Assembly (NCBI GenBank): GCA_964408085.1 | Contig: CAYOYB010000001.1 | Coordinates: 1-64,000 of the forward strand | Direction: 5' to 3' | From: CAJLIR01 sp964408085 | GTDB lineage: Bacteria > Bacillota_I > Bacilli_A > RF39 > UBA660 | Length of the DNA: 64,000 bases | In this document: positions 35,247 to 43,448 of the stretch, piece by piece | Layout: each line of letters begins with the position of its first letter | Numbering within the stretch: position 1 is the stretch's first letter | Notes under the pieces: model-generated | The model's database searches: none | What the model was told of the DNA's origin: nothing | The model's input: only the letters and a program-made list of their open reading frames with translations | Made by a program: the position numbers and the translations under genes

Positions 35247-36032
35247 TTAACATTCTTTATTAATTTCTATTATACCAACATTTTCAACATCGACTTTATA
35301 TGATTTATTTAAAATATCTAAACTGACTACTTGTCCAGTTCCTTTTTCTGTTTTAACCTTTTCCCCAACTTTAGGTAAACATTTTCTGCAATCACGATAA
35401 CATTCATCTTCATATTTTAAACAACATAAAAGCCGACCACAAACACCGTTTATTTTACTTGGATTTAATGCAATATTTTGATTTTTAGCCATGTTAATTG
35501 AAACTGATTCTAAATCGTGCAAAAATCTAGCACAACATAATTTACAGCCACAAACTCCAATACCGCCAACTTCCTTAGCTTTATCACGAACACCAACTTG
35601 TCTTAATTCAATACGAGTTTTATAAATACTGGCCAACTGCTTTACTAATGTTCTAAAATCTATTCTATTATCAGAAATAAATTTAAATACTAATTGACTA
35701 CGATCTAAAGTAAATTCAGCCTCTATTATTTGCATAGGTAATTTTTCTTGTTCTACTATATTTTTACATTTAACTAATGCTTCTTTAGCATCTTTAATAT
35801 TTTTTAAATTATTATAATAATCATTTTTTGAAGCAATTCTAACAATTTGTTTTAATGGCGAATTAATTTTACTTTCATCTATTTCAATTATATCTGTAAC
35901 CACTTTACCAAATTGCAAACCACGATCTGTTTGAACTACAACAGTTATATTCTTTTTTAAATTTATTTTTCCAGGTAAAAAATAATAAACTTTACCATTC
36001 TCTTTAAAACTAACACCTACTACATTAACCAT
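35247..36032 (-). CDS. ricT: RicT/YaaT, PSP1-domain regulator
   Basis: A 261-residue PSP1-domain protein. In B. subtilis RicT (YaaT) works with RicA and RicF, binds a 4Fe-4S cluster, and influences RNase Y, sporulation and competence. The Cys-rich C-terminal half is clear: GVCGCKLCCARFL, GVCGRLLCCLKYEDECY and CRKCLPKVGEKV. The N-terminal PSP1 fold spans about residues 1-140. Follows holB by 4 bases and precedes yabB by one base. Confidence 0.95.
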   Translation of the reverse strand: MVNVVGVSFKENGKVYYFLPGKINLKKNITVVVQTDRGLQFGKVVTDIIEIDESKINSPLKQIVRIASKNDYYNNLKNIKDAKEALVKCKNIVEQEKLPMQIIEAEFTLDRSQLVFKFISDNRIDFRTLVKQLASIYKTRIELRQVGVRDKAKEVGGIGVCGCKLCCARFLHDLESVSINMAKNQNIALNPSKINGVCGRLLCCLKYEDECYRDCRKCLPKVGEKVKTEKGTGQVVSLDILNKSYKVDVENVGIIEINKEC

Positions 36033-36036
36033 ATTA

Positions 36037-36990
36037 TCACCTGCTTTCTAAATCAATAATTAGATTATCCATAAGTAAATTTAAATTAACATTATTTTTA
36101 ATTTTTTGTTTAGCATCTAATATTTTTGATATTTTTTTAACAAGGTCATATTCTGTATTCTTATTAGCTATTTTTAATAATTCATCAGTATTATTTTTAA
36201 AAACTAATAATTCATGTCCAATTTTAAGATTTAGAACATCTCTATAATATAATATCATTATATCATAAGCTAAAATATTTTTTTCTTTATCTGAAAAATA
36301 ATTAAACCAAAGTTTTTGTGTATATAATAAAGTATCTAAATTATTTGTTTCATAATACTGAACAAACTTTTTAACACTATTTATTAATTCTAAATTAGCT
36401 TCATTATTTAAAAATTCTTCTTTTTTTATATTATCTGTAAAACTATAACTAGAAATCATTTCTATTTCAGAATCAAAATTAATTGCCTTTTTCTTAAATG
36501 AAATAATCTGACAACGAGATATAATCGTATCCAATAATTGATAAATATTATTAGTAACCAATATAGCTATAATATCTGGAGCTGGTTCTTCCAAAAACTT
36601 TAATATTGAATTAGCGGCTGATGTATTCATTTTTTCAGCTTCGTTTATTATATATATTTTCTTATTACCAATAATAGCTTTTTTACTAAATTCTTGTTGT
36701 AAATTATCAAGTTGTTCTTTTTTTATCCACATACCATCAGGATTAATAATTTTAACATCAGGATAACATTTATCGGTAATCATTTGACAAATAGAACATT
36801 TAGAACATTCAGAAGATGCAAAAAAGCTGTTTGGACATAATAGTGATTTAATAAAAGCAAAAATGAATTGTTCTATTTCATCATAACCATTTGTCTCAAA
36901 CAAGTAAGCATGAACTATTTTATTTCGTTTTATAGAATTCTTCAAAGTTGTTACGGCTACTGGTTGTTCTAATAAATAATCATCAAGCAT
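36037..36990 (-). CDS. holB: DNA polymerase III delta' subunit
   Basis: A 317-residue clamp-loader subunit. It has HAYLFETNG in place of a working Walker A, a zinc module with four Cys (CPNSFFASSECSKCSIC), SANSILKFLEEP (arginine-finger region) and SRCQIISF. It is shorter at the C-terminus than dnaX and lacks ATP-binding residues, as expected of delta'. Downstream of bofA on the same strand. Confidence 0.93.
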   Translation of the reverse strand: MLDDYLLEQPVAVTTLKNSIKRNKIVHAYLFETNGYDEIEQFIFAFIKSLLCPNSFFASSECSKCSICQMITDKCYPDVKIINPDGMWIKKEQLDNLQQEFSKKAIIGNKKIYIINEAEKMNTSAANSILKFLEEPAPDIIAILVTNNIYQLLDTIISRCQIISFKKKAINFDSEIEMISSYSFTDNIKKEEFLNNEANLELINSVKKFVQYYETNNLDTLLYTQKLWFNYFSDKEKNILAYDIMILYYRDVLNLKIGHELLVFKNNTDELLKIANKNTEYDLVKKISKILDAKQKIKNNVNLNLLMDNLIIDLESR

Positions 36991-37002
36991 ACTTCACCTT
37001 CT

Positions 37003-37191
37003 TTAAAAAACAATCACTAATATAAAAATTAAAGCGAATAAAGCTGGAATTCCTAATATACTAAGTAATAATATTGTATAAATATTTATAGGGATTATCA
37101 TGCCTAAAGATTGACTAATTAAATTATATCCATACAATACAAATATACTTAAAATGATTCTTTTTATAAATTTTAATATTTTCTTTAGCAT
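37003..37191 (-). CDS. bofA: BofA-family pro-sigma-K processing regulator
   Basis: A 62-residue integral membrane protein with a basic first segment and two hydrophobic segments; LISQSLGMIIPINIYTILLLSILGIPALFALI matches the conserved core of BofA (residues about 26-57). In Bacillus BofA holds the SpoIVFB protease inactive in the outer forespore membrane. Order recR-bofA is as in Bacillus. The start at 37191 is preceded by GAGGTGG; the open frame extends four codons further via TTG. Confidence 0.85.
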   Translation of the reverse strand: MLKKILKFIKRIILSIFVLYGYNLISQSLGMIIPINIYTILLLSILGIPALFALIFILVIVF

Positions 37192-37231
37192 TGTCCACCT
37201 CAAATTATCTTATGAAATAGACAATATATTA

Positions 37232-37834
37232 TTACTTATCACTTAAATAATTTCGATTTTCAAAAGCCATTTCTAGTGTTAACCCATCTATATATTCCAT
37301 ATCAGCTCCAATTGGTACACCACGAGCTATTTTTGATACTTTTATATTTTTATTTTCGATTTTTTTTGATATATATAATGCTGTTGTTTCACCTTCTACA
37401 CTAGGTGTAAGAGCTAAGATGATTTCATTTACAGATTCTTTTTCAATTCTATCTAATAACGTATTTAAATTTATATCTTCTGCGTTTCTACCTTCTAATG
37501 GTGAAATTAAACCATCCAATACATGATAAACTCCATGATAACAATTTGTTTTTTCAATAGCAATAATATTTTTTATATTTTCAACTACACATATTGTTTT
37601 TGTATCACGAGTTTTATCAGAACAAATTAAACAATTCTCATCTTCAGATAAGTTATTACATATTTTACAACGACAAATTTTAGTCTTAGAATCTTTTAAT
37701 GATTGCTCAAAAATATCTATGATTTCTTCATCTAAATTTAAAACCGAAAGAGATAATCTTTCAGCTGTTTTTTCACCTATCCCAGGTAATTTTTTAAAAC
37801 ATTCTATTAAGTTTTTTATTGTTGATGGATACAT
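37232..37834 (-). CDS. recR: Recombination mediator RecR
   Basis: A 200-residue protein that works with RecF and RecO to load RecA. It has the helix-hairpin-helix LPGIGEKTAERLSL, the zinc finger CRCKICNNLSEDENCLIC, and the Toprim segment ICVVENIKNIIAIE with ILALTPSVEGETTALYI. It starts one base after the ybaB stop (start at 37834); 20 upstream codons that overlap ybaB are not family-like. Confidence 0.96.
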   Translation of the reverse strand: MYPSTIKNLIECFKKLPGIGEKTAERLSLSVLNLDEEIIDIFEQSLKDSKTKICRCKICNNLSEDENCLICSDKTRDTKTICVVENIKNIIAIEKTNCYHGVYHVLDGLISPLEGRNAEDINLNTLLDRIEKESVNEIILALTPSVEGETTALYISKKIENKNIKVSKIARGVPIGADMEYIDGLTLEMAFENRNYLSDK

Positions 37835-37835
37835 C

Positions 37836-38132
37836 TTAAAATAAACCTGGCATTCCTTGAGTAAATTTACCCATTTTCTTTTCAGTTTCTTCATCTACTT
37901 TTTTCATAGCTTCATTAACTGCAACAACAATCATATCTTGTAGCATTTCGATATCATCTTTATCAATACTTTCATTATCGATTGTAATATTAACTAATTC
38001 TTTTTTTCCATTTACTTGAACAGTCACAAATGAAGTCTTCCCTTCAAAAATCATTTTATCTATTTCTTCTTTTGCGGCCAACATATCTTTTTGCATCTTT
38101 TGTGCCTGTTTCATCATTGCTTGTATATTCAT
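37836..38132 (-). CDS. ybaB: YbaB/EbfC nucleoid-associated protein
   Basis: A 98-residue DNA-binding protein, dimeric, between dnaX and recR as in most bacteria. The start MNIQAMMKQAQKMQKDM and VNGKKELVNITIDNESI are characteristic. The C-terminus overlaps the recR start region. Confidence 0.95.
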   Translation of the reverse strand: MNIQAMMKQAQKMQKDMLAAKEEIDKMIFEGKTSFVTVQVNGKKELVNITIDNESIDKDDIEMLQDMIVVAVNEAMKKVDEETEKKMGKFTQGMPGLF

Positions 38133-38148
38133 TATTTATTCCTTCTTT

Positions 38149-39816
38149 CTAATTATATTCTACTATATTTTTAAACATAGAATCAATACTTGATTCATCT
38201 TTTTTTGTTTCCAATTTAGGGAAAATTTCTGATAAATCTATATTTTCAACTTTATATTCAAATTTCTTTGTTTTATTATTAAATTCTTCTTTTATTAAAT
38301 CCCATTGGTCTTGTTCAACACCAATTATTTTATAGTTAGTACTAAATTCATTATTTAGAAAATTTTCTATTTTAGGTATAGATAAATTGAAGATTTTTGT
38401 AATATTTTGTGTTTTAAATACAAAAACTAAGTATTCATCACTTGCTGCTTTTAACTCACCATCTAATATCATTGAAACAAATTCACCATAGTCTGGATCT
38501 AAAAGTTTAGAATTTAGATTCTTACATTTTTCTCGAAAGTTTATTATTTCTTTTTTACTTAATTTAGCTAAAGTATTATTTATTCTTAAGTTTTGTAATT
38601 GCTGTAATTTAGATTCTTGCTCTATATTTACATTTACTTTACTTTCTGTTTCTTTTTTTTCTGGTTCTTCTGTTGTTATATTTATTTCAGTATTATTTTT
38701 TTGCACTGGTTTTGATTCTTCTTTAATATTACCTTTTTTTTCTAATTTATTACTATTAATGTTTATTATCTTTATTATTGCTAATTCAAATATTAATCTA
38801 GAATTGTTATTATTTTTAATATTGTTTAACGTAATGTTAAGTTCATTTAAAATTTCAATCAATTTTTCTTCTTCATATAAATTAATAAAATCTTCGTATA
38901 TATTATTTTTATCTATGTAATTAGGGATTTTCTTTATTAATAAAATATTTTTATAAAAAAGAATTAATTCTTCTGTTAATTTCAAAAAATTCTTACCATT
39001 ATTATCGTAATCATCAATTATATTAAATATTTCTGATAAAGCACTATTAGTTAAAGCTGAAACAATTTGTTTTAAATTTTCCTGTGTTATAGTACCATTA
39101 ACTTCATGGACATCATTCTCCGTTATTTTAGAATCAGAATAAGCAATTACTTGATCTAAAATACTTAAAGCATCTCTAAGTCCGCCATTTGCTAACCTAG
39201 ATATTTCTTTTAAAGCCAATTCATCAATCTCTATATTTTCTTGTTTAGATATATACTCTAATCTTTCGTATATTTTATTTTCACTAACTTTTTTAAAATC
39301 GAATCTTTGACATCTAGACAAGATTGTAGATAAGACTTTATGAGGATCTGTAGTAGCCAAAATAAATATGACATGGCTTGGAGGTTCCTCTAATGTCTTT
39401 AATAAAGCATTAAAAGCACTAGTACTAAGCATATGAACTTCATCAATAATATAAACTTTATATTTACTTATAGATGGAACTAAATTAACTTTATTTTTAA
39501 GTTCTCTTATCTCATCAACACCATTATTGGAAGCTGCGTCTATTTCAATTATATCTATATTCTGCTGATTATTAAATTGATTACAGCAGTCACAAGTTTC
39601 GCATGGTGCGTTGTTAATTAATTGTTTACAATTAATTGTTTTAGCAAATATTTTAGCAGCACTTGTTTTTCCAGTTCCTCTTGGGCCTGTAAATAAATAT
39701 GCATGACTAATTTTATTTTTCTCTATTGCGTTTTTTAAAGTTTTTACAATTACTTCTTGTCCTATCATTTCATCAAAATTTTTAGGTCTATATTTTCTAT
39801 ATAATGCTTGATACAT
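38149..39816 (-). CDS. dnaX: DNA polymerase III subunits gamma/tau
   Basis: A 555-residue clamp-loader ATPase: YRKYRPKNFDEMIGQE, Walker A GPRGTGKTSAAK near 45, four-Cys zinc module CETCDCC near 70, DEVHMLSTSAFNALLKTLEEPP, and SRCQRFDFKK. A Lys/Glu/Asn-rich linker (about 365-420) precedes the tau C-terminal domain. No slippery A-run with clear frameshift structure was identified. Ribosome site AGGAGG. Confidence 0.97.
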   Translation of the reverse strand: MYQALYRKYRPKNFDEMIGQEVIVKTLKNAIEKNKISHAYLFTGPRGTGKTSAAKIFAKTINCKQLINNAPCETCDCCNQFNNQQNIDIIEIDAASNNGVDEIRELKNKVNLVPSISKYKVYIIDEVHMLSTSAFNALLKTLEEPPSHVIFILATTDPHKVLSTILSRCQRFDFKKVSENKIYERLEYISKQENIEIDELALKEISRLANGGLRDALSILDQVIAYSDSKITENDVHEVNGTITQENLKQIVSALTNSALSEIFNIIDDYDNNGKNFLKLTEELILFYKNILLIKKIPNYIDKNNIYEDFINLYEEEKLIEILNELNITLNNIKNNNNSRLIFELAIIKIININSNKLEKKGNIKEESKPVQKNNTEINITTEEPEKKETESKVNVNIEQESKLQQLQNLRINNTLAKLSKKEIINFREKCKNLNSKLLDPDYGEFVSMILDGELKAASDEYLVFVFKTQNITKIFNLSIPKIENFLNNEFSTNYKIIGVEQDQWDLIKEEFNNKTKKFEYKVENIDLSEIFPKLETKKDESSIDSMFKNIVEYN

Positions 39817-39827
39817 ATTAATACCTC

Positions 39828-40283
39828 CTAATTACGTTTTTTTTGAAAGAATTTTTTCATTAAATTCTGTGCTTCGTTTTCATAAATTCCTTTTTCTACT
39901 ATTACAGAATGATTATTCTTTTTATTTTCAAACACTTTATCTATACTTTCAACATAGCCAAATTTTTCATTTTTAGTAGCATATACAACTCTTTTAATTC
40001 TAGATTGTATAATTGCACCACAACACATTAAACATGGTTCAACAGTCACATATAAAGTACAGTCATTTAAATACCAATTATTTAATTTTTTACAAGCTTT
40101 TTCGATAGCTATAATTTCTGCATGTTTTGTAGAAATTAGTAATTTTTCTTTCATATTATGAGCTTTAGAAATTACTTTATCATTGCATACAATTACTGCG
40201 CCAATTGGAACATCATCATATTTTAATGATTTTTCAGCTTCTTTTAAAGCCATCTTCATATATATTATATCATCATTCATACT
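39828..40283 (-). CDS. tadA: tRNA-specific adenosine deaminase
   Basis: A 151-residue deaminase that converts A34 to inosine in tRNA-Arg. Zinc site: KHAEIIAIEKA with catalytic Glu and PCLMCCGAI. Start at 40283 after AGGTGATAG; 8 more codons upstream are open but run into the SRP RNA. It lies between the SRP RNA and dnaX, a neighbourhood conserved in Firmicutes. Confidence 0.94.
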   Translation of the reverse strand, partial: SMNDDIIYMKMALKEAEKSLKYDDVPIGAVIVCNDKVISKAHNMKEKLLISTKHAEIIAIEKACKKLNNWYLNDCTLYVTVEPCLMCCGAIIQSRIKRVVYATKNEKFGYVESIDKVFENKKNNHSVIVEKGIYENEAQNLMKKFFQKKRN

Positions 40284-40290
40284 ATCACCT

Positions 40291-40371
40291 AAAAAAAAGG
40301 CACACACATTTAGGGAAACTTAAGGCTGCTATTTTCCAATTCTGACCTGATTCGTTTATAAATGTTGTACC
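40291..40371 (-). ncRNA. ffs: Small signal recognition particle RNA (4.5S type)
   Basis: The minus strand contains the SRP domain IV: AGGTCAG, a 3-bp closing stem ATT/AAT around a GGAA tetraloop, then AGCAGCC. The 5' GGTACA-ACATTTA and 3' TAAATGTGTGTGCC arms pair into a long helix, and eight T close it. It is near 73-80 bases, thus the short bacterial form without an Alu domain, unlike the long B. subtilis scRNA. Position beside tadA-dnaX matches scr in Bacillus. Confidence 0.92.
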
Positions 40372-40440
40372 TTTATTAATATATATTATTTTAATTTATA
40401 AAGCAATATTTTTTCTTTATTTTATTATATTTAATATCAA

Positions 40441-40456
40441 TGTTTCACGTGAAACA
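40441..40456. other. parS site 1
   Basis: TGTTTCACGTGAAACA, the exact 16-bp ParB (Spo0J) binding palindrome. About 8 kb from dnaA. Confidence 0.95.
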
Positions 40457-40547
40457 TTATTATTATAGAAATGAGCAAAAGGAAAAATAAAATTATATAT
40501 ATCAAATTTTCAATAACAGTAATTATTATATTTTTGTTATTATTTTT

Positions 40548-40769
40548 TTAAATATTATCTACTATTAATTTTATAAATGTAATAATCAAAATATTATTAA
40601 AAAATAAAATAGATAATTCTACAAAACCATTCATACCATATCCATAATATTCTTTATTAATATTGTATAACAAGTAAATTTTGTTATAAATATTTATTTC
40701 GATAATTATTAAAATTATTAACACTATAAAAAGTAACAATATTTTTTCTTTTTTATATATACACCTCAC
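40548..40769 (-). CDS. Possible small membrane protein between parS sites
   Basis: An open frame of 73 residues would encode a protein with two hydrophobic segments (about 10-30 and 48-70). The only start is GTG, and the likely ribosome site GAGTGAGGTG overlaps it, so initiation is doubtful. Codon use is ordinary for this DNA. It may be a chance frame in AT-rich sequence. The rest of the 677-base gap between tadA and gyrA holds the SRP RNA and three parS sites. Confidence 0.3.
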   Translation of the reverse strand: MRCIYKKEKILLLFIVLIILIIIEINIYNKIYLLYNINKEYYGYGMNGFVELSILFFNNILIITFIKLIVDNI

Positions 40770-40806
40770 TCTTTATATTATAATATAAATAATTTTAAAG
40801 TAACAA

Positions 40807-40822
40807 TGTTTCACGTGAAACA
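40807..40822. other. parS site 2
   Basis: Second exact copy of TGTTTCACGTGAAACA, 366 bases from site 1. Confidence 0.95.
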
Positions 40823-40968
40823 TTGAATAATTTATTAAAGTTTATTTTTTATTAGTAACTATATTAAATACTCATACTATTATTCTAAATAATTAATATA
40901 AATAAATTTTTAGATATAATTATAATCAAAGTGTATAAATTTAACAATATCATTAATATAAAAAATAA

Positions 40969-40984
40969 TGTTTCACGTGAAACA
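40969..40984. other. parS site 3
   Basis: Third exact copy of TGTTTCACGTGAAACA, touching the gyrA stop codon (40985-40987). Confidence 0.95.
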
Positions 40985-43438
40985 TTATTCAATATTATCA
41001 TTAGATTCTTCTAATGAATTTTCTTCTTTTGCTACAACAGCAATAGTACTTACTTTCTGATTATCTTTTAAATTAATTAATTTAACTCCTTGCGCTACTC
41101 TTCCTGTTTGTGAAACTTGCTCTAATGGTAATTTTATCATAATTCCATTATCAGTTATAATCATTAAATCTTCATTATCATTAATAATTTTGAAAGCCAC
41201 GATATTTCCATTTTTATCTGTTACATTTAAGGCTTTTACACCTTTACTTCCACGATGAGTCATCCTATATTCTTCTAACTCTGTTTTCTTACCATAACCA
41301 TTTGCTGTTACAACTAAAACCTTTTGATTTGCTTTGGCTACTTCACAACCTACACAAATTCCATCACCAACATCTATTCCTCTAACACCAGAAGCAGTTC
41401 TACCCATAATTCTAATTTCTTTTTCATTAAATCTTATCATTCTTCCATTAGAAGAGGCTATTAATATTTCATTATCACCTATTGTCTTCTTAACAGCAGT
41501 TAACTCATCGTTTTCTTTTAAAGTGATAGCTAACTTACCATTTTTTCTAATACTATCGAATTCTGATATGCTAGTTCTTTTAATCAAACCATTTTGTGTA
41601 CAGAATACAATATAATTATTTTTTTCGTCTGTTTCTATCTTAAGCATCTCTTTTACTACTTCACCAGATTCAAGTGGTAATAGATTTATTATAGGTAATC
41701 CCTTAGATTGTCTACTATATTCTGGTATTTCATAACCTTTAATTCTATATACTCTTCCCCTGTTGGTGAAGAATAAAATATAATCATGTGTTGTCATTGA
41801 TACTAAATATTGAACAAAATCTTCTTCATTAGTAGACATACCTTTAATACCTACTCCCCCTCTATTTTGGGTTTTATAAGTATCACTTGTAACTCTTTTT
41901 ACATAACCTTTGTTTGTCAATGTGATTATGATATCTTCAACTGGTATCAATGATTCATCCTCGATATATTCGATTGATGTCATATCAATATTTGTTTTTC
42001 TTTCATCAGCATATTTTTCTTTTATTTCTAATAATTCTTCTTTTATAACATTTAAAATCTTATCATCACTACTTAAAATAGAATTCAATTCTTCAATTAA
42101 TTTCATTAATTCTGCAATTTCTTCTAATACTTTTTCAATTTCTAAACCAGTTAATTTTCTTAATTTCATTTCTAAAATTGCTTCAGTTTGGACATCGTCT
42201 AAATTAAATCTACTCATTAATTGTTCTTTAGCAATTTCATCTGTTTTAGATTCTTTTATAATTTTGATTACAGCATCTATATTATCTAAGGCAATTTTTA
42301 AACCTTCTAATATATGAGCTCTCTTAAGAGCCTTATCTAAATCAAATTTAGTTCTTCTAATAATAACTTCTTTTTGAAAATCAATATAATAACTTATAAT
42401 ATCTTTTAAACCTAAAATTTGAGGTTTACCTTGATGTAACATAAGCATATTTATACCATATGATGTTTGAAGTTGTGTATGTTTGTATAAATTATTTAAT
42501 ACTACATTAGGATTGGCATCTCTTTTTAGTTCAATTACAATTTTCATTCCATCTTTAAAAGAAGTTTCTTCTCTTAAATCAGATATTCCATCAATTATCT
42601 TATCTCTAACTAACTCTGCAATTCTAGTAATTAATGCTGAAGTATTAACTTGATATGGAACCTCTGTAATAATTAAATCATATCGATCCTTGTTTTCAAC
42701 AACGTCAACTTTTCCTCTAATAGTAATAGTTCCTTTACCAGTTTCATAAGCTTTTTTAATTCCACTATTACCTAAAATTGAACCACCAGTTGGAAAATCT
42801 GGACCCTTTACATATTGCATCAATTCTAAAGTGTCAATATCGTGATTGTCAATATAAGCTACACAACCATCAATTACTTCACCTAAATTATGTGGAGGTA
42901 TATTTGTTGCCATACCAACAGCAATACCCATTGTTCCATTTACTAAAATATTTGGAAACCTACTAGGTAATACAGCTGGTTCTTTTCTTGAAGCATCAAA
43001 ATTATCCTCAAAATCGACAGTATTTTTATTAATATCTCTAAGTAATTCCATAGATATTTTTGATATTCTAGATTCTGTATAACGATAAGCTGCCGCTGTA
43101 CTTCCATCTATAGCTCCAAAATTTCCATGACCATCTATTAATGGATGTCTATAACTAAAATCTTGCGCCATTCTAACCATAGCATCATATACAGCAGTAT
43201 CACCATGAGGGTGATAGTTACCAATAACAGCACCAACTGTTTTAGCGCATTTTACATATCCTTTATCAGGTGTAAAACCAGATTCTAGCATAGTATACAA
43301 AATTCTTCTATGAACAGGTTTTAAACCATCTCTTATATCAGGAATTGCTCTAGAAATAATAACACTCATTGAATATTCAAGAAATGATTTATTCATCTCT
43401 TCTACTATATTTTTATTTTCTAATCTATCTATATCCAT
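40985..43438 (-). CDS. gyrA: DNA gyrase subunit A
   Basis: An 817-residue type II topoisomerase subunit. The breakage-reunion domain carries ISRAIPDIRDGLKPVHRRIL, HPHGDTAVYDAMVRMAQD (quinolone region, Thr at the E. coli Ser83 position and Asp at 87) and catalytic Tyr in AAAYRYTE. The C-terminal domain has six beta-pinwheel repeats with the GyrA box QNRGGVGIKG (about residue 525), which separates gyrase from topoisomerase IV. Follows gyrB by 10 bases. Confidence 0.98.
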   Translation of the reverse strand: MDIDRLENKNIVEEMNKSFLEYSMSVIISRAIPDIRDGLKPVHRRILYTMLESGFTPDKGYVKCAKTVGAVIGNYHPHGDTAVYDAMVRMAQDFSYRHPLIDGHGNFGAIDGSTAAAYRYTESRISKISMELLRDINKNTVDFEDNFDASRKEPAVLPSRFPNILVNGTMGIAVGMATNIPPHNLGEVIDGCVAYIDNHDIDTLELMQYVKGPDFPTGGSILGNSGIKKAYETGKGTITIRGKVDVVENKDRYDLIITEVPYQVNTSALITRIAELVRDKIIDGISDLREETSFKDGMKIVIELKRDANPNVVLNNLYKHTQLQTSYGINMLMLHQGKPQILGLKDIISYYIDFQKEVIIRRTKFDLDKALKRAHILEGLKIALDNIDAVIKIIKESKTDEIAKEQLMSRFNLDDVQTEAILEMKLRKLTGLEIEKVLEEIAELMKLIEELNSILSSDDKILNVIKEELLEIKEKYADERKTNIDMTSIEYIEDESLIPVEDIIITLTNKGYVKRVTSDTYKTQNRGGVGIKGMSTNEEDFVQYLVSMTTHDYILFFTNRGRVYRIKGYEIPEYSRQSKGLPIINLLPLESGEVVKEMLKIETDEKNNYIVFCTQNGLIKRTSISEFDSIRKNGKLAITLKENDELTAVKKTIGDNEILIASSNGRMIRFNEKEIRIMGRTASGVRGIDVGDGICVGCEVAKANQKVLVVTANGYGKKTELEEYRMTHRGSKGVKALNVTDKNGNIVAFKIINDNEDLMIITDNGIMIKLPLEQVSQTGRVAQGVKLINLKDNQKVSTIAVVAKEENSLEESNDNIE

Positions 43439-43448
43439 AATTTCACCT

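Noticed and set aside
38149..39816. Programmed frameshift in dnaX giving gamma
   Set aside because: A-rich stretches exist, but I could not identify a slippery heptamer with a following stem and nearby stop.
41910..42317. 135-codon plus-strand frame inside gyrA
   Set aside because: Antisense shadow of a certain gene; Ser/Ile-rich low-complexity translation and no ribosome site.
40985..43438. Thr at the quinolone position of GyrA as a resistance change
   Set aside because: Thr is a normal residue at this position in several Gram-positive gyrases, so it is not evidence of resistance.
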